A DNA stretch of 64,000 nucleotides from Puniceibacterium sediminis (GCF_900188035.1 NZ_FZNN01000008.1:62001-126000), one strand, 5' to 3'. Counted from the stretch's first letter, positions 18,820-27,802 are shown. Notes: a model not told the origin generated them from the letters alone. Numbers and translations are program-made.

Positions 18820-19248
18820 ATGATGAATGAAACAGACGTCACATTTCTCGTTGTGGACGACGATGAGGTTTCAGTCATGGCGATCGAACGGGCGATTCGC
18901 AAACTGAACATCACCAATCCGGTCCGGATCGCGCGCGATGGCCTTGAGGCACTCGAATTGCTGACCAGCAAGGACCACGATCCCGTGCGCCGCCCCTTCA
19001 TCATCCTTCTGGACGTCAACATGCCGCGGATGAACGGGCATGAATTCCTCGCCGCCCTGCGCACCAATCCAGAGCTTAAGGGGTCCGTGGTCTTCATGCT
19101 TACCACCTCGGATGCGCCAAAGGATGTCGCCGCGGCCTACCGGCAGACGGTTGCCGGCTACATCGTCAAAGAGGACGCCTACAGTTCGATAAAATCAGCG
19201 ATCGAACTGCTCGGTGCCTATATCAAGATCGTCCGCCTGCCGGACTAA
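18820..19248 (+). CDS. Rcp1-type single-domain response regulator
   Basis: A 142-residue receiver: acidic VVDDDE, phospho-acceptor Asp in LLDVNMPRMNGHEF, Thr in MLTTSD and Lys in YIVKED. It has no output domain. The long loop before the Asp and the C-terminal LLGAYIKIVRLPD match Rcp1-like regulators that serve phytochrome-type kinases. The second receiver at 22455-22922 shares the ending (MLGAYWRLVEIPD) and is a likely paralogue. It would shuttle phosphate among the nearby kinases. Confidence 0.9.
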   Translation: MMNETDVTFLVVDDDEVSVMAIERAIRKLNITNPVRIARDGLEALELLTSKDHDPVRRPFIILLDVNMPRMNGHEFLAALRTNPELKGSVVFMLTTSDAPKDVAAAYRQTVAGYIVKEDAYSSIKSAIELLGAYIKIVRLPD

Positions 19249-19340
19249 GCCCCGATTTTGTCTAAGACAATTAACAGTTTCGAAGCCAGTTTGCAGGCAA
19301 ACTGCAGCTGCCGCCAAAGTCATCGGAGGAGCGCAACATC

Positions 19341-20060
19341 ATGCTGGCCACGAACACAGCTCCGCAGACATCAAACAGCTTCCGGCCTGCGTTCACCCGG
19401 TTGCGCGTGCTGATTCTCGACGACAGCGAACTGGATCGGCTTCGTCTGATACGGATGTGCGATCGTGCGGGGATAGCCGTCGAAACGGTCGAGGCCAGCG
19501 ATCTGAAAACCTTTTCCGATGCGCTGGACCAGTCGGCTTTCGATCTCGTGTTCGTCGATTACCTCCTCGCGGAAGAGACCGGATTACAGGCGGTTGAGGT
19601 TCTCAGATCGCGGATCGACCCCGCGAGTTGCGCCGTGATCATGCTTGTCGGGGTTGGCCGCATCCAGACCGCGGTCGAGGCGATACGCAAGGGCTGCTCG
19701 GACTATCTTTTGAAGGAAGAACTGACAACGGCCACGCTGCGCCACTCGGTCGATGCTGCGATAGAACAGCTGTGCAGCCAGCGCGAGGCCAGCAAGGAGA
19801 GCACCTTGGATGCAGCTCTCGAACGGACGGTCGGGCAGAATCTCAACAAATTCTCAAGGTCGATGCGTTCTCTCCTGTCCACCACCCTTCTACGAACAGC
19901 CAGGGCACGCGAATCCACAATGCCGAAACAGGACAACATCGACCAAATCGAAGATGACTGCTTTAAGATACTGAAAGTGCTTTCAGATTTTCACGCCGAT
20001 ACAGTATCTCTTTTGGAAAGATCCGCCCGGCGCCGCCTGCCAAAGGGGCCGGGCGTATGA
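19341..20060 (+). CDS. Atypical response regulator with C-terminal helical extension
   Basis: This 239-residue protein has an N-terminal receiver: LILDDSELDR, phospho-acceptor Asp in VFVDYLLAEETG, Lys in YLLKEEL. The conserved Thr/Ser of the switch position is replaced: IMLVGVG stands where VIMLTAxG is usual. After residue 150 comes a helical region without a recognisable DNA-binding or enzymatic domain. GGAGGAGC precedes the ATG. It could be a phosphate sink or an adaptor. Confidence 0.82.
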   Translation: MLATNTAPQTSNSFRPAFTRLRVLILDDSELDRLRLIRMCDRAGIAVETVEASDLKTFSDALDQSAFDLVFVDYLLAEETGLQAVEVLRSRIDPASCAVIMLVGVGRIQTAVEAIRKGCSDYLLKEELTTATLRHSVDAAIEQLCSQREASKESTLDAALERTVGQNLNKFSRSMRSLLSTTLLRTARARESTMPKQDNIDQIEDDCFKILKVLSDFHADTVSLLERSARRRLPKGPGV

Positions 20061-20139
20061 CCCGTTTCCACCCTGCCACCCCGCCGCGCGAACAGGTTCG
20101 CGACTTGGCCAACAGTGCCATCCGTGACCCGATCTGCCC

Positions 20140-22458
20140 ATGTTCAAAATAATCCAAACCTTGATGACGTCCGTGACGGACCGGCTTTTGCCCACGACCC
20201 TTCGGGGTCGAATTCTGCTGATCGTAATCGCCAGCACCTTCAGCCTTGCGGTGATAAATACGCTCACGAGCTACTACATTACCAACCGGCTGGTCACCCA
20301 GACTGCGGGCGAAAGGCTCGAAGCCCAGGGCCGACTTTATGCGGACAAGTTTAAGTTTCAGCTCTCGGCCATCCGCAGTGACGCCCATGTGCTCAGGGAA
20401 GCCACACCAATCCAGAAGATCATCCGCGCCAGCCGCGCGCCTGACCGTCTTGATCCGGTCAGTGGCAGCAGCCTGGATTCGCACAGACAAAACCTCGCGG
20501 TGGCATTCACAACGTTTCTACGGACGCGGCGGCACTTCACGCAGATCCGCTTCATCGGGCTGGCGGACAACGGCCGCGAAATCGTACGCGTCGACCGCAG
20601 CCCTGCGGGCATTCAGATCACCAGCAAAGACGCCCTGCAGGAAAAAGCAAACGAAGAGTACCTGCTCGCCCTTCCAACATTGGGCCGAAGCGGCTTCTAC
20701 GTCTCCAAAGTCACGCTGAACCGTGAAAATGGCGGGGTGTCCGATCCGCCTTTGCCGACGATGCGACTGGTCGAACCGGTGAGGGATGAAAACGGCCATC
20801 TTTTCGGCGCAGTCGTGATAAACGTAGATTACGAGGCATTTTTACGCAGCGCGATGCCGAATATTCCGCCTGCGGTGCAAATAACGGCCCTCAACGAAAA
20901 CGGCGATGCGCTGATATTCGGCCCGGGGCAAGCCACACCGGAATTCACTTTTCATCTGGACGACACGCCGTTGTCGCGATCCCAGATCACGGGATTTGAG
21001 GGGCTCACCTCGCATGTTTCCATGTCTCGGGGCGCGGCCTCGATCCTGATTCCGGTGGCAGTTGGCAGCGCCTGGTCGCCCTTCACCTTCGGGATCGTCG
21101 CGAGCCTTCCGGCCGGAACATTTCTGGCCCCGGTCAAGGACGCTGTGCGCCGCACGACGGCCTGGTCGGTGATCTTCATTGCGCTCGCCACGCTCATTTC
21201 TGCCATCTTCGCGCGGCTGCTGACCAGCCCGTTACAACGGCTCAGCGCCCAGATTCTCAACCCCAGCGAAAACCGCGCCCCGATCGAGGCCGTGTTGAAT
21301 TCACGCGACGAAATCGGGGATCTTGCCCGCGCCTTTCTGGACAGGAACAACGCCCTCATCGACGAGGCAAATCAGGCGCAGGCCATTCTGCGCCAAACTG
21401 CAGAGGGGGTCCTGACGATGGACGATCTCGGGCATCTGCGAACCATCAACCCCTCAGGGATCAGGATGTTCGGGCTGAGCGATGTGGATTACGTCGGATG
21501 GCATGTGAACCGCCTGATGCCGGACTGGGTCGACACCGGCACGGCAGAAATGCCGTTCGATGCCGCAAACTTGCTGCCGGATACGGGCAGCCGCGAATTC
21601 ATCGCCGTCCATCAGGATGGCAGCGCCTTTCCCGTGGACGTCGCGATCAGCCATTTCCGGGTTGGCGCCGCTCTCTACGTCGCTGCTATGGTACGTGACA
21701 TTTCGGAACGCGAACAACACCTCCAAGAGTTGACCACGCTGATCGAGGCACTGAAACGCTCCAACACGGAACTGGACAGTTTCGCCTATGTGGCATCCCA
21801 CGACCTGAAGGCGCCACTGCGGGTGATCGACAATGCTTCGAAATGGATCGAAGAGGATCTGGCCGGCAAGCTCGACCCCGAATCCCGTGAAAATCTCGAT
21901 CTCATCCGCAGCAGGATCAACCGTATGGAACGGCTGCTTGACGACCTGCTTGAACACTCTCGTATCGGGCGTGTCGACCACGGCACCCAAATGGTCAATG
22001 GCAGCGTTCTTCTCGAAGAGGTGCGCGGGCTGTTGCCCTTCACTCCCGAGTTCAAGATCGGGGTAGGCCCCGGATTTGACGATATCACCTTGCCCGTGCT
22101 GCCGCTGCGGCCGATCCTGCAGAACCTGATCGGCAATGCGATCAAGCACCATGACCGCAGCGCCGGGCGTATCCAGCTTGAGATCACCGAAACGGCCGAT
22201 GCGGTGACCTTCAGGGTGACCGATGACGGTCCGGGAATCGCGCCCGAACATCACGAACGTGTCTTTGGCCTGTTCCAGACATTGCATCCCCGGGACGAAG
22301 TTGAAGGCAGCGGAATGGGGTTGGCCATGGTCAAGAAAAACGTCGAAGTGTTCGGAGGCTCACTCCGCCTGATCTCTGACGGCGTCAGGAGCACGACCTT
22401 CGAATTCACACTCCCGAAGTTCTGGAAAAACGCATCATCGCGAGAGGAGGCGGCATGA
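20140..22458 (+). CDS. Membrane sensor histidine kinase (Cache-HAMP-PAS-HisKA-HATPase)
   Basis: The 772-residue kinase has a transmembrane helix near residues 25-48, a large periplasmic Cache-like domain (about 50-335), and a second helix near 345-365. A HAMP region (LTSPLQRLS) and a PAS domain follow (about 420-525, ending VAMVRDISEREQHLQ). Next are HisKA with the acceptor His in YVASHDLKAPLRV and HATPase_c with GNAIKHHDRS, TDDGPGIAPEH and GSGMGLAMVKKNV. It senses a periplasmic signal of unknown nature. Its stop overlaps the next receiver gene, so kinase and receiver are made together. Confidence 0.92.
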   Translation: MFKIIQTLMTSVTDRLLPTTLRGRILLIVIASTFSLAVINTLTSYYITNRLVTQTAGERLEAQGRLYADKFKFQLSAIRSDAHVLREATPIQKIIRASRAPDRLDPVSGSSLDSHRQNLAVAFTTFLRTRRHFTQIRFIGLADNGREIVRVDRSPAGIQITSKDALQEKANEEYLLALPTLGRSGFYVSKVTLNRENGGVSDPPLPTMRLVEPVRDENGHLFGAVVINVDYEAFLRSAMPNIPPAVQITALNENGDALIFGPGQATPEFTFHLDDTPLSRSQITGFEGLTSHVSMSRGAASILIPVAVGSAWSPFTFGIVASLPAGTFLAPVKDAVRRTTAWSVIFIALATLISAIFARLLTSPLQRLSAQILNPSENRAPIEAVLNSRDEIGDLARAFLDRNNALIDEANQAQAILRQTAEGVLTMDDLGHLRTINPSGIRMFGLSDVDYVGWHVNRLMPDWVDTGTAEMPFDAANLLPDTGSREFIAVHQDGSAFPVDVAISHFRVGAALYVAAMVRDISEREQHLQELTTLIEALKRSNTELDSFAYVASHDLKAPLRVIDNASKWIEEDLAGKLDPESRENLDLIRSRINRMERLLDDLLEHSRIGRVDHGTQMVNGSVLLEEVRGLLPFTPEFKIGVGPGFDDITLPVLPLRPILQNLIGNAIKHHDRSAGRIQLEITETADAVTFRVTDDGPGIAPEHHERVFGLFQTLHPRDEVEGSGMGLAMVKKNVEVFGGSLRLISDGVRSTTFEFTLPKFWKNASSREEAA

Positions 22459-22922
22459 ATATGCACGTCAAAGGCACGAACACGCAGGTTTCCATTCTGC
22501 TGGTCGAGGACGATGACGGCGACGCCAAGGCGGTCCGCCGTGCCTTCGCCGCGGCCCGGATCAGCAATCCGATCATCCGCCTGACGAACGGGGCCAAGGC
22601 TCTGCAATTTCTCAAGCAGGAAACCGAGGCCACCCCCCCTCGTCGCTACATACTTCTGGTAGACGTGAACATGCCGGTGATGAACGGCCACGAAATGGTG
22701 GCAAAGTTGCGCGAAACACCGGAACTTAATCGATCAATCGTGTTCATGCTGACCACCTCGGACGACGAGCGCGACATAAACGCCGCCTACGACAACCTGG
22801 TGGCAGGCTATATTCTGAAACAGACAGCGGGGCGTGATTTTTTGAAATTGATGGAAATGCTCGGTGCCTATTGGCGTCTTGTTGAGATTCCAGACATCAG
22901 CGCGAATTGCGGGCACATCTGA
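22455..22922 (+). CDS. Rcp1-type single-domain response regulator, paralogue
   Basis: The 155-residue receiver has LLVEDDDGDAKAV, phospho-acceptor LVDVNMPVMNGHE, MLTTSDDE and YILKQT. GAGGAGGCGGC precedes the ATG, which overlaps the kinase stop (ATGA). Similarity to the receiver at 18820-19248 across the whole length suggests a local duplication. It is the likely immediate phosphate acceptor of the large sensor kinase. It has no output domain, so the pathway must act through further phosphotransfer or protein contacts. Confidence 0.9.
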   Translation: MNMHVKGTNTQVSILLVEDDDGDAKAVRRAFAAARISNPIIRLTNGAKALQFLKQETEATPPRRYILLVDVNMPVMNGHEMVAKLRETPELNRSIVFMLTTSDDERDINAAYDNLVAGYILKQTAGRDFLKLMEMLGAYWRLVEIPDISANCGHI

Positions 22923-24016
22923 TGCCCGACAGTTATACCGCCTGGATCATTGATGACGACGCAGGCGATCGCAAGGCCATCTCGCGCTATCTGCGCCGCT
23001 CCGGTCTGGCCTGTCGACTCAGCGAATTCTCTTCGCTGACACAGGCGCTTGCCGGTGATCACGACAATCAGCCCGAAATCGCCTTTCTGGACTATAACAT
23101 GCCCGACATGGACGGGCTCTCGGCCGTCGCCAAGATGCTGAAAATCTGGCCGGATCTGGCAATTGTGGTGGTGACCGGCCAGGGCGATGAAAAGATTGCC
23201 GCAGCCGCAATCTCGGCGGGCGCGACCGAATATATCCCGAAACGGGATCTCAACGAAAACGCCATCCAGAGAAGCGCGGAAAACGCGCTCAAACTTGCAC
23301 GACTCAGATCCCAGATCACCGCGCAGCACACAGAGCTCGAGGCCTTTGTCCATGTCCTGGTGCACGACCTCGCCGCGCCGATCCGGGGGGTCGACATGCT
23401 GTCCGACATCTTGCTGGAACATATTGAAGATGGCGATCTGGACGGCGTGTCAGAAATTTCCCACAAGATGCAAAATCAGACCCGGCGCATGTCGGCGCTG
23501 CTCAAAAGCCTGCGCGCCTATGCATTTCTGGATCGCCCGCCAACTTTCGAGAAGATGGAAACAGCAGATATCATCGCCGATGTGACCGAATTTCTGGCCA
23601 TGGAAATAAGCGAGGCAGGCGCCACCATCGAAACGGACCATCTGCCCACCCTTTACGGCGACCGCGCGCAACTGAGCCAGCTGTTCCAGAACATCATCGC
23701 CAACGGAATCAAATTCTGCGTCGGCCGCCCGCCGGTTGTGCGCATAACCGGGGCAGGCCAGAACGGGAACATGGCGCAGATCGTGTTTGCGGATAATGGC
23801 ATCGGCATCGCCAAGCAGGATCTGCCCAAGATGTTCGAACCCTTCATGCGCCTGAACCATCAGTCCGAATTCAAGGGATCCGGGTTGGGTCTGGCCACCT
23901 GCGCGCGCATCATCAAACGTCATCGCGGCAGGATTCGTGTCGAATCAACTCCGGGTGAGGGGACACAGTTCATTCTGGACCTTCCGGTCCAACCTGCGGG
24001 GCAGATATTGCCGTGA
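22922..24016 (+). CDS. Receiver-histidine kinase hybrid
   Basis: A 364-residue protein whose order is receiver then kinase. The receiver (residues 1-125) has IIDDDAGDRK, Asp in FLDYNMPDMDG, VVVTGQGDE and IPKRDL. The kinase part has an acceptor His in VHVLVHDLAAPIRG and HATPase_c motifs NGIKFCVG, FADNGIGIAKQD and GSGLGLATCARII. The ATG at 22922 overlaps the preceding stop (ATGA); an upstream in-frame ATG at 22907 lies inside the previous gene. An N-terminal receiver lets another kinase switch this one, so the island may be a branched relay. Confidence 0.9.
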   Translation: MPDSYTAWIIDDDAGDRKAISRYLRRSGLACRLSEFSSLTQALAGDHDNQPEIAFLDYNMPDMDGLSAVAKMLKIWPDLAIVVVTGQGDEKIAAAAISAGATEYIPKRDLNENAIQRSAENALKLARLRSQITAQHTELEAFVHVLVHDLAAPIRGVDMLSDILLEHIEDGDLDGVSEISHKMQNQTRRMSALLKSLRAYAFLDRPPTFEKMETADIIADVTEFLAMEISEAGATIETDHLPTLYGDRAQLSQLFQNIIANGIKFCVGRPPVVRITGAGQNGNMAQIVFADNGIGIAKQDLPKMFEPFMRLNHQSEFKGSGLGLATCARIIKRHRGRIRVESTPGEGTQFILDLPVQPAGQILP

Positions 24017-24175
24017 TCGGCCGCGCCCGCGAAACACACCGCCAGATCGCCCGCCGATCAGGCCGCGGCAAGAGCGCACATTTCGCGAGTTGCCATTCGC
24101 CTGCCCCCTTCTAAACTGTATTCAACGCCGTGACAGGCGCAGCAAAGCGCCGTGTGCCAGATACAGGAGGACGCC

Positions 24176-25585
24176 ATGCTCGATGGTTTCACCGCAGAAA
24201 CGCTTGCACGTGCCCAATTTGCTTTCACCGTTTCGTTTCACATCATCTTTCCGGCGTTTTCGATCGGCCTGGCCAGCTTCCTCGCGGTGCTGAACGCCCA
24301 GTGGTTGCGCACCGGGGATGAAACCTATCTGCATCTGTTCAACTACTGGAAAAAGATCTTTGCCGTCGCCTTTGGCATGGGCGTCGTGTCGGGCATCGTG
24401 ATGTCCTACCAGTTCGGCACGAACTGGAGCGTTTATGCCGACAAGACCGGCCCGGTGCTTGGCCCCCTCATGGCCTACGAGGTGCTGTCGGCGTTTTTCC
24501 TCGAGGCCGGCTTTCTGGGCATCATGCTGTTCGGGCGGGAAAAGGTCGGCAACGGGCTGCACATGTTCGCCACCGCCATGGTCGCCTTTGGCACGCTGAT
24601 GTCCGCGACCTGGATCCTGTCGGTGAATTCCTGGATGCAGACGCCTGCGGGCTATGGCGTGAATGATGTCGGCCAGTTCATTCCGCTCGATTGGTGGGCG
24701 GTCATCTTCAACCCCTCCTTCCCCTACCGGCTGGTCCATATGGTGCTGGCCGCGTACCTCACCACGGCCTTTGTCGTGGCCGGGGTGGCCGGCTGGCACC
24801 TGCTGCGCGACTCGGCCCGCGCCGAAACCCGGCGGATGTTTTCCATGGCGATGTGGATGGCGGTCATCGTCACCCCGATCCAGATCTTTGCCGGGGATGA
24901 ACACGGGCTGAACACGCTGGAACATCAGCCGGTCAAGATCATGGCGATGGAGGGGCATTACGACAGCCACCCCGACGGCGCGCCGCTGATCCTGTTCGGC
25001 ATCCCCAACCCCACGGAAAAGCGTATCGACTACGCGATCCAGATCCCCAAACTGTCCAGCCTGATCCTCAAACATGACCTGAACGCCCCGCTGGATGGCC
25101 TCGACTCTGTGCCAGAGGCCGATCAGCCGCCCGTCACCATCGTGTTTTTCAGCTTCCGGGTGATGATCGCGATTGGCTTTGCCATGCTCGGCATCGGCAT
25201 CTGGGGCATTGTCCAGCGCTTCAAGGGACGGCTTTACGATGACCGCTGGCTGCACCGCGCCGCACTTGTGATGGGTCCCAGCGGCTTTGTCGCCGTGCTG
25301 GCCGGCTGGATCACAACCGAGGTCGGCCGCCAGCCCTTTACCGTCTACGGGTTGCTGCGCACCGCCGACAGCCTCGCCCCCATCGCGGCCCCCGCCGTGG
25401 CCGCCTCGCTGATTGCCTTCATCGTGGTCTATTTCTTCGTCTTTGGCGCGGGCACCTATTATATCCTGCGCATGATGGGCAAACCGCCCGGCACCGACCG
25501 GCTGGGCCTGAACGACGCGCCCGTCCGCGCCGCCGGTGTCACCCCGGCCCAGCAGCCCCGCAACCAGACAAGCCCAGCGGAATAG
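24176..25585 (+). CDS. cioA: Cytochrome bd-type quinol oxidase subunit I (CioA/CydA)
   Basis: The 469-residue membrane protein starts after AGGAGGACGCC. It has the N-terminal haem ligand region AQFAFTVSFHIIFPAF, and GRQPFTVYGLLRTAD, typical of the quinol-binding/cyanide-insensitive branch. Its length, shorter than the E. coli CydA of about 520 residues, implies the short Q-loop of CioA-type oxidases. It binds haems b558, b595 and d and reduces oxygen to water with quinol electrons, without proton pumping. It is followed after 9 bp by subunit II. Confidence 0.93.
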   Translation: MLDGFTAETLARAQFAFTVSFHIIFPAFSIGLASFLAVLNAQWLRTGDETYLHLFNYWKKIFAVAFGMGVVSGIVMSYQFGTNWSVYADKTGPVLGPLMAYEVLSAFFLEAGFLGIMLFGREKVGNGLHMFATAMVAFGTLMSATWILSVNSWMQTPAGYGVNDVGQFIPLDWWAVIFNPSFPYRLVHMVLAAYLTTAFVVAGVAGWHLLRDSARAETRRMFSMAMWMAVIVTPIQIFAGDEHGLNTLEHQPVKIMAMEGHYDSHPDGAPLILFGIPNPTEKRIDYAIQIPKLSSLILKHDLNAPLDGLDSVPEADQPPVTIVFFSFRVMIAIGFAMLGIGIWGIVQRFKGRLYDDRWLHRAALVMGPSGFVAVLAGWITTEVGRQPFTVYGLLRTADSLAPIAAPAVAASLIAFIVVYFFVFGAGTYYILRMMGKPPGTDRLGLNDAPVRAAGVTPAQQPRNQTSPAE

Positions 25586-25594
25586 GAGAGCGAT

Positions 25595-26599
25595 ATGGTC
25601 ATTGATTATGCCTTCATCTGGGCCGGCATCATCGCCTTTTCCGTGCTGGTCTATGTGGTCATGGACGGCTTCGATCTGGGCGTCGGCATCCTGTTCCCCT
25701 TCGGCCGCTCCGAAGCGGATCGCAACCTGATGATGAACTCGGTCGCCCCGATCTGGGACGGCAACGAAACCTGGCTCGTGCTGGGCGGCGGCGGGCTTTT
25801 CGCCGTCTTCCCGCTGGCCTATGCGGTCATCATGCCGGCACTCTACATGCCGATCATCCTGATGCTGCTGGCGCTGGTGTTTCGTGGCGTGGCCTTTGAA
25901 TATCGTTGGCGAACAAAGCGTTGGAAACCGGTCTGGGACATCGCCTTTTTCGGCGGATCCACCATCGCGGCCTTCATGCAGGGCATCGCTCTGGGCGCAA
26001 TCGTTCAGGGGATCGAGGTCGCGAACCGCGCCTATTCGGGCGGCTGGTGGGACTGGCTCACGCCGTTTTCCGTCCTGACCGGCGTGGCCGTGGTGATCGG
26101 TTATGCGCTCCTCGGGGCCACCTGGCTCAACCTCAAACTGGGCGGCCCGGTGCAGGCCCAGATGCGCGGCTATGCCCGGCCCCTGGCCATCGCGACGCTG
26201 GGCGCTATCGGCCTTGTCAGCGTCCTCACCCCGTTTCAGGACATCGTCTATTTCGAACGCTGGTTCAAACTGCCGGGCATCGCGTTCAGCATGGTCATGC
26301 CCGCGCTCATGCTTCTGACCACGTGGAAGCTGTTCACCGGGTTGCGCGACCATCACGATCTCACGCCGTTCCTCGCCTCGCTCGCGCTCTTCGGGATCAG
26401 CTTTATCGGCATCGGAATCAGCTTTTATCCCTACATGGTGCCGCCAAAACTGACGATCTGGCAGGTCGCCGCCCCCGAGAGCAGCCTGAAATTCACGCTG
26501 GTCGGCGCGCTGGTGCTGGTGCCGCTGATCCTGGGCTACACCGCCTATGCCTACTGGGTGTTCCGCGGCAAGATCGACCCGGAACAGGGATACCACTGA
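25595..26599 (+). CDS. cioB: Cytochrome bd-type quinol oxidase subunit II (CioB/CydB)
   Basis: This 334-residue protein has the conserved start of CydB proteins (FIWAGIIAFSVLVYVVMDGFDLG, with DGFDLG the hallmark) and WDGNETWLVLGGGGLFA, with about eight to nine helices. It forms the heterodimer with subunit I. The stop overlaps the ATG of a 36-codon gene that completes the operon. No cydCD assembly genes are in this window. Confidence 0.94.
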   Translation: MVIDYAFIWAGIIAFSVLVYVVMDGFDLGVGILFPFGRSEADRNLMMNSVAPIWDGNETWLVLGGGGLFAVFPLAYAVIMPALYMPIILMLLALVFRGVAFEYRWRTKRWKPVWDIAFFGGSTIAAFMQGIALGAIVQGIEVANRAYSGGWWDWLTPFSVLTGVAVVIGYALLGATWLNLKLGGPVQAQMRGYARPLAIATLGAIGLVSVLTPFQDIVYFERWFKLPGIAFSMVMPALMLLTTWKLFTGLRDHHDLTPFLASLALFGISFIGIGISFYPYMVPPKLTIWQVAAPESSLKFTLVGALVLVPLILGYTAYAYWVFRGKIDPEQGYH

Positions 26600-26709
26600 T
26601 GGCGCAGAACCGGCTGGGCGCACGTCTGGCGTGGTTCGCCGCGATCTGGCTGGCCAGTGTCGCGGCGCTGGCGGTCGTGGCCTATGGCATCAAACTGCTG
26701 ATCAGCTAA
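26599..26709 (+). CDS. Small bd-oxidase-associated membrane protein (DUF2474/CydX-like)
   Basis: A 36-residue protein made of a short basic N-terminus (MAQNRLGARLAW) and one transmembrane helix ending GIKLLIS. It overlaps the cioB stop by 1 bp (TGATG). DUF2474 proteins sit exactly here after cioB genes and are thought to be the counterpart of CydX, the single-helix subunit that stabilises haem binding in E. coli cytochrome bd. Its 3' end overlaps the convergent deacetylase gene by 8 bp. Confidence 0.8.
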   Translation: MAQNRLGARLAWFAAIWLASVAALAVVAYGIKLLIS

Positions 26710-27583
26710 GCTCCAGTCCCCGGTAGTGATCGCTGATCGCCCCGGCTGTGGTGAACCAGACCCGCCCGTCGGCGCGATCTTTCAGGGTGCCCAGCGCCCG
26801 GGCAAGGTGTTTGATGCGGTGCGGATGCCCCATCAGATAGCCATGCAGCGCGATCCCCATGACCAGCGGTCGCCGCGCGCTTTCCTCGATCATCACGTCA
26901 AAGGCGTCGATGATCATATCGGCAAAATCCACCCCCTCCCGCTTGCGCCCGACGATCTGCGGAATATCGTTCAGCTCCTGCGGATAGGGCACCGACAAAA
27001 TGCGCCCGGCCCGCGTCTGCATCCAGACAGGCTGATCGTCATGGCACCAGTCCAGCAGATATTCATAGCCCGCCTCGTCCAACAGATCCGGCGTCAGCGC
27101 ACTTTGCGAAATCCACGGCCCCAGCCACCCCTTCGGCGCGCGCCCCTCCTGCGCGGTGATCCGCGCCGTCGCCTCCCGGATCAGCGCCGCCTCGCCCGCC
27201 TCGTCCAGAATGCCCTGCCGTTCCGAATTGCTGCGCCCATGGCCGGCAATCTCGTCGCCCCGCGCACGGAACCCCTCGACCACCCCCGGCGCGGCATCAT
27301 ACATTTCACTATTCGCCAGCGCCGTGCAGGGCAGTTCCAGCCGGTCGAACAGCTCCAGCATCCGCCAGACCCCCACCCGGTTGCCATAGTCCCGCCAGCC
27401 ATAGTTCAGCACATCCGGCTGCGGCCCACCCGGCGCCAGTTCCGCGCCCAGCCCCTGACCAAAGTCGAAACACTCAAGGTTCATGCCCAGATAAATCGCC
27501 AGCCGCGCGCCCCCCGGCCAGTCGAAATCGGGCCGGTCGGTGATCGGGCTAAAAGGATATCTGCCGTGGTCGGTAAGGGTCAT
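26702..27583 (-). CDS. Polysaccharide deacetylase-family (NodB-like) hydrolase
   Basis: The 293-residue protein has a NodB-homology TIM-barrel-like sequence: RLAIYLGMNLECF, YGWRDYGNRVGVWRMLELFD, DEIAGHGRSNSE (metal-site His region), LLDWCHDDQPVWM and LVMGIALHGYLMGHPHR. This is the branch that includes allantoinase PuuE and other amide hydrolases more than classical chitin deacetylases. AGGAGG upstream supports the ATG at 27583. An unusual 11-bp periodic array lies about 160-210 bp upstream. The substrate is unknown. Confidence 0.85.
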   Translation of the reverse strand: MTLTDHGRYPFSPITDRPDFDWPGGARLAIYLGMNLECFDFGQGLGAELAPGGPQPDVLNYGWRDYGNRVGVWRMLELFDRLELPCTALANSEMYDAAPGVVEGFRARGDEIAGHGRSNSERQGILDEAGEAALIREATARITAQEGRAPKGWLGPWISQSALTPDLLDEAGYEYLLDWCHDDQPVWMQTRAGRILSVPYPQELNDIPQIVGRKREGVDFADMIIDAFDVMIEESARRPLVMGIALHGYLMGHPHRIKHLARALGTLKDRADGRVWFTTAGAISDHYRGLELS

Positions 27584-27740
27584 GTCGCGCCTCCTGAATG
27601 CCCATTGGACACGCAGATCGACAGGCTGCAACCTCCAATCCCCGCAGACCGGGGGACCCGCTCATAAGTCTATACAAAACCGCCCGGCGCTGCGCATTTT
27701 TCAACCCTTGGCGCAGATTGCGCCTCAAAACGGCAAACAG

Positions 27741-27791
27741 CCATACGCCAGCCATACGGTTTCCATACGCTTGCCATACCGGCTCCATACG
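27741..27791 (-). repeat. Five CCATACG heptamers at exact 11-bp spacing
   Basis: Heptamers begin at 27741, 27752, 27763, 27774 and 27785 (plus strand CCATACG; the fourth is CCATACC). The four-base spacers differ each time (CCAG, GTTT, CTTG, GGCT), so the heptamer is conserved while the spacer is not. An 11-bp step puts all copies on one face of the helix, and it is not a multiple of three. The array lies just past the GntR gene stop and upstream of the deacetylase gene; read in their direction the unit is CGTATGG. Confidence 0.85.
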
Positions 27792-27802
27792 GCTTTTGGC
27801 GG

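Noticed and set aside
24122-26623. An 833-codon minus-strand open frame
   Set aside because: It is antisense to cioA and cioB and is rich in His, Asp and Arg as expected for the reverse reading of GC-rich coding DNA; no domain is recognisable.
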